A stretch of 14,031 nt of DNA from Desulfovibrionaceae bacterium UBA3823. GTDB taxonomy: Bacteria > Desulfobacterota > Desulfovibrionia > Desulfovibrionales > Desulfovibrionaceae. Both the position numbers and the translations under genes were made by a program. The stretch is taken from NCBI GenBank assembly GCA_002369295.1, contig DFDR01000234.1:7639-21669 (forward strand). The letters are read 5' to 3'. Below the pieces are notes generated by a model, which saw nothing but the letters and a program-made list of their open reading frames with translations, did no database searches and had not been told where the DNA came from. Below are positions 1 through 7,238 of the stretch, in pieces. How positions within the stretch are numbered: the stretch's first letter is position 1; every line of letters starts with the position of its first letter.

Positions 1-1
1 G

Positions 2-340
2 CAGTACGGACAGTTCGGCCAGCAGGCCTGGCAAAAGGTCCAGACCACCTTCAGCAAGCCTGAGGGCTACGGCTACGGCGATCCGGCCTATCCGGCCGGC
101 TTTCCGCGCTACGACACGGCCGGCCACGAGCTCAGCCCCAAGAACCGCATCGTGCTGAGCCTGCTGTGCGCAGCGCTCGGCTCCCTGGGCATCCACCGCT
201 TCTACGCCGGCAAGATAGGCACGGGCATACTCATGATCCTGACCCTCGGCGGATTCGGCATCTGGTGGATCATCGACCTCATCTTCTGCTGCGTCGGCAG
301 ATTCAAAGACAAGGAAGGGCGGCTCATCGCGAGCTACTGA
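2..340 (+). CDS. TM2-domain membrane protein, 5' end missing
   Basis: The frame is open from the first bases of the window, so the start lies upstream; 112 residues are visible. The last ~65 residues form a TM2 domain: a Lys-Asn-Arg lead-in, a first membrane helix, the family's GIHRFYAGK turn, then a second helix ending in GIWWIIDL, followed by a charged GRFKDKEGR tail. TM2 proteins are small two-helix inner-membrane proteins of unclear function. The residues before the TM2 domain are rich in Gln, Tyr, Gly and Pro, a soluble low-complexity lead-in that is common in TM2 proteins. A GTG at 152 opens a shorter reading, but it falls at the first membrane helix and is unlikely to be the true start. 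The stop overlaps the stop of the convergent NFACT gene by 7 bases. The family is certain; the role is not. Confidence 0.85.
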   Translation, partial: QYGQFGQQAWQKVQTTFSKPEGYGYGDPAYPAGFPRYDTAGHELSPKNRIVLSLLCAALGSLGIHRFYAGKIGTGILMILTLGGFGIWWIIDLIFCCVGRFKDKEGRLIASY

Positions 341-1992
341 CCGCTGGCCGAACCGCCTCCCCTGCCGGGCGCGAGCCGCTCCTCCAGAGAGGGATCCACG
401 GGGACGGTGCGCGTGAAGAGCACCTTGTCCATGCGCATGGTGCCGAGCGGAGCGCCCCGCAGGGGCTTGACGTGGCGAACCTCGCAGTAGGTGAGCAGAG
501 CGCTCGGCTCGTCCTTGAGCCAGCTCTTGAGCGCCGCCAGCGAGCCTGCCTCGTCCAGCGTGCGCTCGGGCACGGCTTCGCCGCCGTGGCTGCGGCGGAT
601 GATCACGTGCGCGCCGGGGCCGCCTTCAGCATGCACCCAGATGTCGTGCGGGGAGGCGAGCCGGCGCACCTCGAGGTTGCCCCTGGCGTCGCGCCCCCGC
701 AGCAGGGTGAAGCCGTCCGAGCTCGCAAAGACCTGGACGCGCTTCGGCGTCTCTGCCGGCAGTGCCTGGGGCTGTGCCTTCTTCGCCTCCCTCCTTGCCC
801 CCGCTCCGCCCATGAGCACCTCGCGACGACGGTCCTGGACGGCCTTGAGCTCCTCGGCCAGGGCCCTGCGGCGCGCTTCCACGTGCGCAAAGCCGCGCGC
901 CGCGCGCTTGGCCTGATGGAAGAAGCGCTCCATGTTCTCCCTGAGGGTGAAGCGCGGATCCAGCGCTATGTCCACCGGACCGTCCTCGCCCTCCACGCTG
1001 ACGAGCTTTGACCTGTAGTCCTGGGGCCACTGCCACAGCCAGCCCTGGAGCAGACGCCCCTGCGCTCCCAGCGCCAGCATCTTCTGCAGGCGCTCCGTCT
1101 CTTCGTCCTGCCTGGCAAGCAACTGGAGCAGGTGCTTCTCGCGCCGCAGGAGGGGCTGTGCGGCCTGCTGGGCGGCCCGGCGGCCGGCCTCAGCCAGCAC
1201 GAGATCGCCCCCTGCCCGCATCAGGGCTTCAAGCGGATCGGCGACAGCCTCCTCCACGAGCCCTTCCGCCTGCTCCGGCGGCAGCGGCCAGCAGGAGACC
1301 TTGACCACGGGACGGCGCTGGGCTCCTTCCTCCGGATCTGCCCTGGTATAGAGGAAGACGTCGCCTCCGCCAGCTTCAAGATCCGCCATCAGGGCGCTGG
1401 CATCGAGAGGATCCATGCCCTTGAGCGTCCGGCGCAGGGCCGGCGTGAGCACGGGCCAGGCGCGCCAGTCCTCGCAGGCTAAGGCTAGGTTCCCAGCTTC
1501 AGGCCAGACGGGCTCGGCGGGCTTCGGCGTCTCGTCCTCAGAGAGGAAGAAGAGCCGCGCGCCCTCGCGCAGGCTCAGGCAGAGCCAGACGAGCTTCGCG
1601 TCCTGGTCCGCCTCCCCGGCGCCTGAGCCTTCCGCGCATGGCCGCTCCCGGCCGGGCATGGCGCCCGACATGAGCAGCCACAGCTCCCGCCCCGTCCAGT
1701 CGGGAACGGCGCAGCGCACCGTCCGGCCTGCCGCATGCTTGCGCAGGCGCATGACGTAGGCCGAAGGCTCGGCATTGGCCGACGTGCGGGCCGAGGAGAG
1801 GAAGGCGAAGGGCTCCTTGCGTCCGGGCCTGAAGACCAGCTGGGGCTTGCGGCCAAGAAGCGGATGCGGCCTGAAGAGCTCAAAGTTGAAGGTCAGCACG
1901 CCTTCGGCTGGCTCCTGCACCTTGGCCAGCCTCGCTCCAGCCAGCAGCGGGCAGGCTGCCGTGCAGAAAAGGCGGAAGAGATGAGCGTCCAT
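334..1992 (-). CDS. NFACT family protein (RqcH/NEMF-like, FbpA N-terminal type)
   Basis: 552 residues, a usual length for the family. RqcH-type NFACT proteins bind stalled 50S subunits carrying nascent chains and recruit tRNA-Ala to add alanine tails. The order seen is an NFACT-N-like region with the family's LRKH motif (residues 83-87), a Leu/Glu/Arg-rich coiled-coil stretch in the middle (with the LDPRFTLRENMERFF segment that precedes the second helix), and an NFACT-R domain from about residue 416 with its hallmark DIWVHAEGGPGAHVIIR at 450-466. The start at 1992 is chosen because GAGG sits 8 bases upstream and the protein then begins as family members do; an ATG at 2052 lies inside the upstream terminator hairpin. 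Where RqcH has an Asp-Arg pair needed for tRNA binding, this protein seems to have Gly101-Arg102, so full RqcH activity is uncertain. It lies downstream of dksA on the same strand, past a terminator. No gene symbol is given because it may be a divergent branch. Confidence 0.88.
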   Translation of the reverse strand: MDAHLFRLFCTAACPLLAGARLAKVQEPAEGVLTFNFELFRPHPLLGRKPQLVFRPGRKEPFAFLSSARTSANAEPSAYVMRLRKHAAGRTVRCAVPDWTGRELWLLMSGAMPGRERPCAEGSGAGEADQDAKLVWLCLSLREGARLFFLSEDETPKPAEPVWPEAGNLALACEDWRAWPVLTPALRRTLKGMDPLDASALMADLEAGGGDVFLYTRADPEEGAQRRPVVKVSCWPLPPEQAEGLVEEAVADPLEALMRAGGDLVLAEAGRRAAQQAAQPLLRREKHLLQLLARQDEETERLQKMLALGAQGRLLQGWLWQWPQDYRSKLVSVEGEDGPVDIALDPRFTLRENMERFFHQAKRAARGFAHVEARRRALAEELKAVQDRRREVLMGGAGARREAKKAQPQALPAETPKRVQVFASSDGFTLLRGRDARGNLEVRRLASPHDIWVHAEGGPGAHVIIRRSHGGEAVPERTLDEAGSLAALKSWLKDEPSALLTYCEVRHVKPLRGAPLGTMRMDKVLFTRTVPVDPSLEERLAPGRGGGSASGQ

Positions 1993-2018
1993 GATGGCGG
2001 CCTCGCTGTCCGTGGGGC

Positions 2019-2057
2019 AAAGAAAAAGGCACGCCAGACGGCTGCCCGGCATGCCTT
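2019..2057 (-). terminator. Intrinsic terminator after dksA
   Basis: On the minus strand AAGGCATGCC pairs with GGCGTGCCTT (10 bp including one G-U) around a 12-base loop. It is followed at once by TTTCTTTG, giving TTTTTCTTT with the end of the stem. It starts 25 bases after the dksA stop and ends 26 bases before the NFACT start, so NFACT depends on read-through or on a promoter I do not see. Confidence 0.8.
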
Positions 2058-2082
2058 GAAGATGCAGTGTCGCCAGAGAGGG

Positions 2083-2445
2083 CTAGTCGCCCCGCTGGTG
2101 TTCCTCTTCCTCCTGCTTCGCCTTGCAGGTGATGCACAGGCGGGTGACAGGGCGGGCCTTGAGGCGGGAAAGGCTGATCTCCTCCCCGCATTCTTCGCAG
2201 ATGCCGTAGGTGCCGTCCTCGATGCGCATCAGGGCTTCCTTCACCTTCTTGATGAGGCGACGTTCCCTGTCGCGGATGCGCAGAGTGAAGGAACGGTCGG
2301 ACTCGGCGGTGGCGCGGTCGGCGGGGTCGGCGAAGACCTCGTTGCCATCGCTGAGCTCTTCCAGCGTCGTGTCGCCCTTCTGCTGGGCCTCAACGAGCAT
2401 GTCGTTTAAAAGGTTCCTAAAAAAGGCAAGATCTTTCTGATCCAT
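2083..2445 (-). CDS. dksA: DksA/TraR-type zinc-finger transcription factor
   Basis: 120 residues. DksA enters the secondary channel of RNA polymerase and, with ppGpp, alters transcription from rRNA and biosynthetic promoters. The zinc finger is CEEC (Cys83, Cys86) and CITC (Cys104, Cys107). The coiled-coil tip carries the DxxDxA motif that acts near the polymerase active site (Asp40, Asp43, Ala45). The distance from the tip Ala to the first zinc Cys is the same as in E. coli DksA (38 residues), while the N terminus is about 30 residues shorter (120 versus 151). That shortness is common in deltaproteobacterial DksA proteins. The start is set by a perfect GGAGGA nine bases upstream. A sigma70 promoter lies about 120 bases upstream and an intrinsic terminator follows, so it is probably mainly a single-gene unit. 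Divergent from nth. A paralogue with another role within the DksA/TraR family cannot be excluded. Confidence 0.92.
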   Translation of the reverse strand: MDQKDLAFFRNLLNDMLVEAQQKGDTTLEELSDGNEVFADPADRATAESDRSFTLRIRDRERRLIKKVKEALMRIEDGTYGICEECGEEISLSRLKARPVTRLCITCKAKQEEEEHQRGD

Positions 2446-2561
2446 GGTGCAAAGTCCTCCCGCAGGGGGCATTCTTGGCGGGCCCTCGGGAGTTGCATGC
2501 CAGGGCCTTGGCCCCGGCGGAAGACAGGCTCCCGCATGGCTTATGAAAAATGAATTCGAGT

Positions 2562-2590
2562 ATATTAGCACCCGTCCATCTTTCTGTAAA
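2562..2590 (-). promoter_or_regulatory. Sigma70 promoter for dksA
   Basis: On the minus strand TTTACA (2590-2585) and TAATAT (2567-2562) are separated by exactly 17 bases, and TGC just before the -10 makes an extended -10. The expected start of transcription is near 2555, giving a leader of about 110 bases before the dksA ATG. This AT-rich patch stands out against its GC-rich surroundings. Confidence 0.75.
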
Positions 2591-2599
2591 GCTCAGCAA

Positions 2600-2628
2600 A
2601 AAGCGAGCCAACACAGCGCAAAGCGAGC
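2600..2628. repeat. Direct repeat AAAGCGAGC between dksA and nth
   Basis: AAAGCGAGC occurs at 2600-2608 and again at 2620-2628, 20 bases apart start to start, about two helical turns. The pair lies just upstream of the dksA -35 on one strand and of a possible nth -35 on the other. It may be a regulator site; no regulator is recognised. Confidence 0.4.
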
Positions 2629-2630
2629 TG

Positions 2631-2659
2631 TTGCCAAGCCATGCGAGATTGCTTAGAGA
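2631..2659 (+). promoter_or_regulatory. Possible weak promoter for nth
   Basis: TTGCCA (2631-2636) and TAGAGA (2654-2659) are 17 bases apart, 54 bases before the nth start. The -35 matches five of six consensus positions but the -10 only three, so this is tentative. Confidence 0.35.
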
Positions 2660-2712
2660 GGCAAAAAGCCGGACGGTCCTGCGCCGGACCAAGCCGAAGA
2701 GGGGGAGACCGC

Positions 2713-3396
2713 ATGAAAAAGACAGCTCATGGCAAGGACTGCGCCCTTCCCGCGGGCGCGCAGGAGCGTGCCCGCGAAGTGCTCAGGCTCCTCAGGCTGC
2801 GCTACCCCGCGCCAGCCACCTACCTCGCCCACTCGACGCCCTGGCAGCTGCTGGTGGCCACCGTTCTTTCCGCCCAGTGCACGGACGACAGGGTCAACAT
2901 GGTGACGCCCGAGGTCTTCCGCCGCTGGCCGACCCCGGAGGCCATGGCCGAAGCGCCCCTGGCGGAGCTCGAGAACGCCATCCGCTCCACAGGCTTCTAC
3001 CACAACAAGGCCAAGAACCTCCTTGCCGCGGCACGGCGCGTGGCCGAGGTCTACGGCGGCGAGCCCCCGCGCACCATAGCCGAACTCGTCACCATTCCGG
3101 GCGTTGCCCGCAAGACGGCCAACATCGTGCTCTTTGGCGGCTACGGCATCAACGAGGGCGTGGCCGTGGACACCCATGTCAAGCGCATCAGCCACAGGCT
3201 CGGCCTCACTCGCCACACTGAACCGCTCAAGGTGGAGCCCGACCTCATGCGACTCTTTCCGCAGGAGGAGTGGGGCGACCTCAACCACAGGATGGTCTTC
3301 TTCGGCCGCGAGGTCTGCGATGCCAGAAGACCCCGCTGCGAAGCCTGCGAGATGAACGGCTTCTGTCCGAAGCTGGAGCCGCCGAAAAAGCGCTGA
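2713..3396 (+). CDS. nth: Endonuclease III, base-excision DNA glycosylase/AP lyase
   Basis: 227 residues, close to the usual 210-230. The enzyme removes oxidised pyrimidines from DNA and nicks the abasic site. Seen in order: an N-terminal helical region, the SAQCTDDRVN segment typical of the family, the helix-hairpin-helix with IPGVARKTAN, catalytic Lys134 within it, catalytic Asp153 in VDTHV, and a C-terminal [4Fe-4S] loop Cys202-x6-Cys209-x2-Cys212-x5-Cys218 with the same spacing as E. coli Nth. The start is chosen at the ATG preceded by GGGGGAG five bases away; an in-frame ATG at 2641 lacks a ribosome binding site and would add 24 non-conserved residues. Divergent from dksA, convergent with argB. 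The basic last residues (PPKKR) are unremarkable. Confidence 0.96.
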   Translation: MKKTAHGKDCALPAGAQERAREVLRLLRLRYPAPATYLAHSTPWQLLVATVLSAQCTDDRVNMVTPEVFRRWPTPEAMAEAPLAELENAIRSTGFYHNKAKNLLAAARRVAEVYGGEPPRTIAELVTIPGVARKTANIVLFGGYGINEGVAVDTHVKRISHRLGLTRHTEPLKVEPDLMRLFPQEEWGDLNHRMVFFGREVCDARRPRCEACEMNGFCPKLEPPKKR

Positions 3397-3720
3397 CAGG
3401 CGTCCCTGCCCTGATCGGCCAAGCAGGTCCGGCACTGCCTCCGCCTCTTCGCCAAGGAAGGGGCTTCCTGTGCAGGGCTGGTCTGCGCCAGCGATGCGAC
3501 CGTCCTTCAGCGAGGACGCAGCCATGCCGGAGAAGCGGCCGTGCAGAAGGTGCCAGGGAAGCCCTGCCCCCGCAGCGTCGGCTGATCTTGCAGTCGCCGA
3601 ACTGGACTTCGGGCATGTTGCCTCTCCGGCATGGCCTCCGGCAGAAGGACACGACCGGCGAAGGCGCCTGGGGCCGATGCCGGCCGGAGGCGTCCTGGAA
3701 ATGCCGGCTGCGGGCCGCGG
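3397..3720. other. Convergent intergenic region without a defensible gene
   Basis: 324 bases lie between the stops of nth and argB. No terminator with a T-tract is seen for either gene. On the minus strand an ATG at 3616 has a good ribosome site (GGAGAGG four bases upstream) and about 13 well-biased codons. Its frame then turns Arg-rich and runs into nth antisense, while the neighbouring minus frame becomes the protein-like one. On the plus strand an 84-codon frame (3470-3724) has mixed codon use. A 13-base inverted repeat lies at 3521-3533 and 3623-3635. This may be a decayed small gene, but I cannot name it. Confidence 0.5.
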
Positions 3721-4503
3721 CTAGTTCTCGACGGCCGTGCCGAGGGGCTCGCCGTCCACGAGGTAGCGCTTCAGGGCACCGCTCTCCGAGCCGTTGAGGA
3801 TGAGCGCGCGGCGGCAACCGTGGTCGAGCGCGTTGAGGCAGGCGTCCACCTTGGGGATCATGCCGCCCGTGATGGTGCCGTCGGCCTTGAAGGCCTCGAT
3901 GTCGGCCCTCGTCAGCCGCGGCTGGAGCACGCCCTGCTTGTCGAGCACGCCGGGCACGTCGCTCATGAGCACGAAGTACTCGGCAGCCAAGGCGCCGGCA
4001 ACGGCGCCGGCCGCCGTGTCGGCGTTGACGTTGAGGGCCCGTCCCTCCGGACCTTCGGCCACGGGGGCCACCACGGGCATGAAGCCGCCGTCCATGAGGC
4101 AGGCGAGGACGGCGGGATCGACCTTTGTCACCTCACCGACATTGCCGAGTTCGGGCCTGCGCACCTCGGCGCGGAGCAGGGAGGCGTCGCGGCCGCAGAC
4201 GCCGCAGGCGCGCACGCCCTGCTGGACGAACTGGGCGACCACGGCCTTGTTGACCTGGCCCGCCAGCACCATCTCCACAGCCTCCATGGTGGCATCGTCG
4301 GTCACGCGCAGCCCCTGCTCGAAGCGGCTCTCGATGTTCAGGCGCTTGAGCAACGAGGAGATCTGGGGGCCGCCGCCATGCACGACGATGAAGGACCGGC
4401 CGCCACGGGCCAGATCCGTCAGGTCTCTGGCAAAGGCGCGGCTCAGTTCAGGCACGGTCATGGCATGTCCGCCGTACTTGATGACTACGGGAATGGTCTT
4501 CAT
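3721..4503 (-). CDS. argB: N-acetylglutamate kinase
   Basis: 260 residues. It phosphorylates N-acetyl-L-glutamate with ATP, the second step of arginine synthesis in the cytoplasm. Amino-acid-kinase motifs are all present: KYGGHAM at 9-15 (phosphate-binding Lys9 and Gly-Gly), VHGGGPQI at 41-48, GLRVTD at 64-69, NVNADTAAGAVAG at 158-170 and LMSDVPGVL at 179-187, then ITGGMIPKVDAC near 211-222. The start is fixed by AAGGAG seven bases upstream. The protein begins almost directly at the first strand, so it lacks the ~25-residue N-terminal helix that arginine-inhibited hexameric forms carry and resembles the shorter E. coli type. It follows the PP-loop gene by 27 bases on the same strand and is probably co-transcribed with it; no other arg gene is in the window. 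Confidence 0.95.
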   Translation of the reverse strand: MKTIPVVIKYGGHAMTVPELSRAFARDLTDLARGGRSFIVVHGGGPQISSLLKRLNIESRFEQGLRVTDDATMEAVEMVLAGQVNKAVVAQFVQQGVRACGVCGRDASLLRAEVRRPELGNVGEVTKVDPAVLACLMDGGFMPVVAPVAEGPEGRALNVNADTAAGAVAGALAAEYFVLMSDVPGVLDKQGVLQPRLTRADIEAFKADGTITGGMIPKVDACLNALDHGCRRALILNGSESGALKRYLVDGEPLGTAVEN

Positions 4504-4530
4504 GGCTCTACTCCTTGAGAACAGTGTTCG

Positions 4531-5739
4531 TCAGCTGCCTTGCTCCGGCACCAGAGCCGGACCGGGATCTGCCGGCAGGCCTTCTTCTGCCGGCGCGGCA
4601 GACGCAGCGGTTTCGGCCAGCCTGCGCTCGAGGCGCTCCCTGCGACGCCGTTCGCGCTCGCAGTTTTCCTCTGCCTGATGCCGGCTTGCCTCGGCGTGCT
4701 TTTCGGCCTTCACCTCGTCGAAGGTCATGCGCGTGAAGCCGATCCGCTCCATGTCGGGCAGGACGCGGACAACGCTCTGGATGCCGGAGCGCTCCTTCAT
4801 CCACACGCCTATCTCGCCGCCGGCCTGCACGGCCTTGGGGGCGTAGGAGGCGAGCATGGCGGCTGCCAGGCGCCTGGCCTCGGCGGTCCAGGAGCGGCCC
4901 CGCCGGAGCAGCGCCAGAGGCCCCGGATAGTCGCATACGCCGGCCAGCAGGTCTTCCTGCTCCTGGCTCTTCTTCAGCGTCTCGTTGTCGTAGCTGTTCC
5001 GGCCCATGACCAGCCAGCAGGCCTGATCGGCCGTGACAAGCCAGTACTGCCGCCCCCAGGCGGCCAGGCGGTAGTCCGCAGCAGATGGAGAGCCGAGGCG
5101 GGTGCGTATGGGCCAGTAGCGGCGGGCGTTTTCGCGCTCCGCTAGCCAGCACCCGCCGCCGGGCGAAGGAATCTCCTCCATGCCGTAGGCCTTGGCCAGG
5201 GCGAGCTGATCCTGGCGGCCGCGCCCGTGGATGCCGAGCAGCTTGGAGCGGTCCACGAGACCAGACTCCTCCATGGGCGTCGGATCGAGATGCAGGGCGC
5301 TCAGGGGCCGCAGAAGCAGGCCGTCCACGCCGGCCTCCCGGCGTATGGTGTTGAGCACGTCCCTGCGCTGGGACATGGGCCGCTGTCCCATGACTTCGCC
5401 CGTGGCAATGAACTTGGCACCAAGCTCCTCCATGCGCTTCTTCGCAAGCCGGAGCAGGAGAATCTTGCAGTCCACGCAAGGGTTCATGACCTTGCCGAAG
5501 CCGTGGGGAGGCCAGCCGCTGACAAGAGCGGCCATCTCCCTGGAGCAGTCCAGCGCCTCGACCTCCAGGCCGTAGAGGCGCTTCCAGCGGTCCCGGGCCG
5601 AAGAGGAAGGCGTGCCGAAGAAGGGAGACCAGAAGTGCAGGCAGAGCATGCGCAAGCCCTGGTCCGCAAGCAGCCTCGCGGCCAGAATGCTGTCCAGGCC
5701 GCCTGAGAAGAGGCTGACGCCATCGTAGATGCTTTTCAT
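4531..5739 (-). CDS. PP-loop ATPase, tRNA-thiolation-like, with probable NFACT-R-type C-terminal domain
   Basis: 402 residues. The N terminus has the PP-loop SGGLDS (12-17) of enzymes that adenylate tRNA or another substrate before sulfur transfer (MnmA/ThiI/TtcA superfamily). It is followed by NPCVDCK with Cys88 and Cys91, by TGEVMGQRPMSQRR (113-126), a signature of a family often misnamed tRNA (5-methylaminomethyl-2-thiouridylate) methyltransferase, and by GGGC with Cys197. Residues about 213-310, including GRNSYDNETL and a PGPLALL stretch, resemble the NFACT-R-like RNA-binding domain attached to such PP-loop proteins. The last ~60 residues are Glu/Arg-rich, then Ala/Pro-rich, and look helical and disordered. 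No MnmA catalytic layout is complete, so the modified nucleoside is unknown. The ATG at 5739 has only a weak ribosome site. It heads the unit with argB. Confidence 0.82.
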   Translation of the reverse strand: MKSIYDGVSLFSGGLDSILAARLLADQGLRMLCLHFWSPFFGTPSSSARDRWKRLYGLEVEALDCSREMAALVSGWPPHGFGKVMNPCVDCKILLLRLAKKRMEELGAKFIATGEVMGQRPMSQRRDVLNTIRREAGVDGLLLRPLSALHLDPTPMEESGLVDRSKLLGIHGRGRQDQLALAKAYGMEEIPSPGGGCWLAERENARRYWPIRTRLGSPSAADYRLAAWGRQYWLVTADQACWLVMGRNSYDNETLKKSQEQEDLLAGVCDYPGPLALLRRGRSWTAEARRLAAAMLASYAPKAVQAGGEIGVWMKERSGIQSVVRVLPDMERIGFTRMTFDEVKAEKHAEASRHQAEENCERERRRRERLERRLAETAASAAPAEEGLPADPGPALVPEQGS

Positions 5740-5830
5740 AGTCAGCTTTCTTATACGGGGACTAGGAAATAGGCAAGACGGCGCGGACCCCGCCCGAGGC
5801 TGGCAGGGAGAGGCCTGCCCTCCGGCGGTG

Positions 5831-5846
5831 TTTCCCTTTTGGGAAA
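5831..5846. repeat. Perfect inverted repeat TTTCCC-N4-GGGAAA upstream of recA
   Basis: TTTCCC (5831-5836), TTTT, GGGAAA (5841-5846). It sits just upstream of the recA -35 in the region between divergent promoters, a typical place for an operator. Its right half is part of a 12-mer that recurs at 5867-5878. Confidence 0.5.
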
Positions 5847-5851
5847 TACTC

Positions 5852-5879
5852 TTGACATATGCATCTCTTTTGGTAAATC
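5852..5879 (+). promoter_or_regulatory. Sigma70 promoter for recA
   Basis: Consensus -35 TTGACA (5852-5857), 16 bases, then TAAATC (5874-5879) preceded by TGG, an extended -10. The start of transcription would be near 5886, about 120 bases before the recA ATG. I see no copy of the E. coli or Bacillus type LexA box, but near-identical 12-mers lie just upstream of the -35 and over the -10. Confidence 0.7.
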
Positions 5880-6008
5880 AGGTTTCGTTCGCCGTCCGTT
5901 CCCGCCGCAGGGCCTGCGCTTCGCAGCTTTTCGGCCGCGTGTTGCCTTGCCCTTCGGCTAATGATAGAAAATCGACCTTTGCAAACGCCGTTTTGAGGAG
6001 AATTCCAT

Positions 6009-7154
<1,146 letters not shown>

Positions 7155-7160
7155 CCCCCT

Positions 7161-7193
7161 GCCTGCGGGCCGGCCCTGCGCCGGCCCGCAGGC
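7161..7193 (+). terminator. Long hairpin between recA and alaS, probable terminator or attenuator
   Basis: GCCTGCGGGCCGGC (7161-7174) pairs perfectly with GCCGGCCCGCAGGC (7180-7193) around a 5-base loop, 14 G/C-rich base pairs starting 6 bases after the recA stop. What follows, ATCTCCTTC, is pyrimidine-rich but not a clean T-tract, so termination may be partial. It could also protect the recA mRNA 3' end. Confidence 0.6.
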
Positions 7194-7238
7194 ATCTCCT
7201 TCAACCCCCTTCTGCACTGCTTTCACGGAGCCCCGCAC

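Noticed and set aside
1993..2052. A longer NFACT reading starting at 2052
   Set aside because: That start lies in the terminator stem after dksA, adds 20 non-conserved residues, and lacks the GAGG site that the start at 1992 has.
5740..5787. A promoter for the PP-loop gene using TATAAG at 5755-5750 on the minus strand
   Set aside because: No good -35 at 16-18 bases, and the -10 ends only ten bases before the ATG, which would give an almost leaderless message.
5880..5910. A LexA box of the E. coli or Bacillus type upstream of recA
   Set aside because: CGTTC occurs twice but as direct copies, and I found no CTGT-N8-ACAG or GAAC-N4-GTTC palindrome.
5729..6008. A plus-strand frame through the recA leader
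   Set aside because: It is open across the promoter region and then runs out of frame within recA with Arg/His-rich product; no ribosome site.
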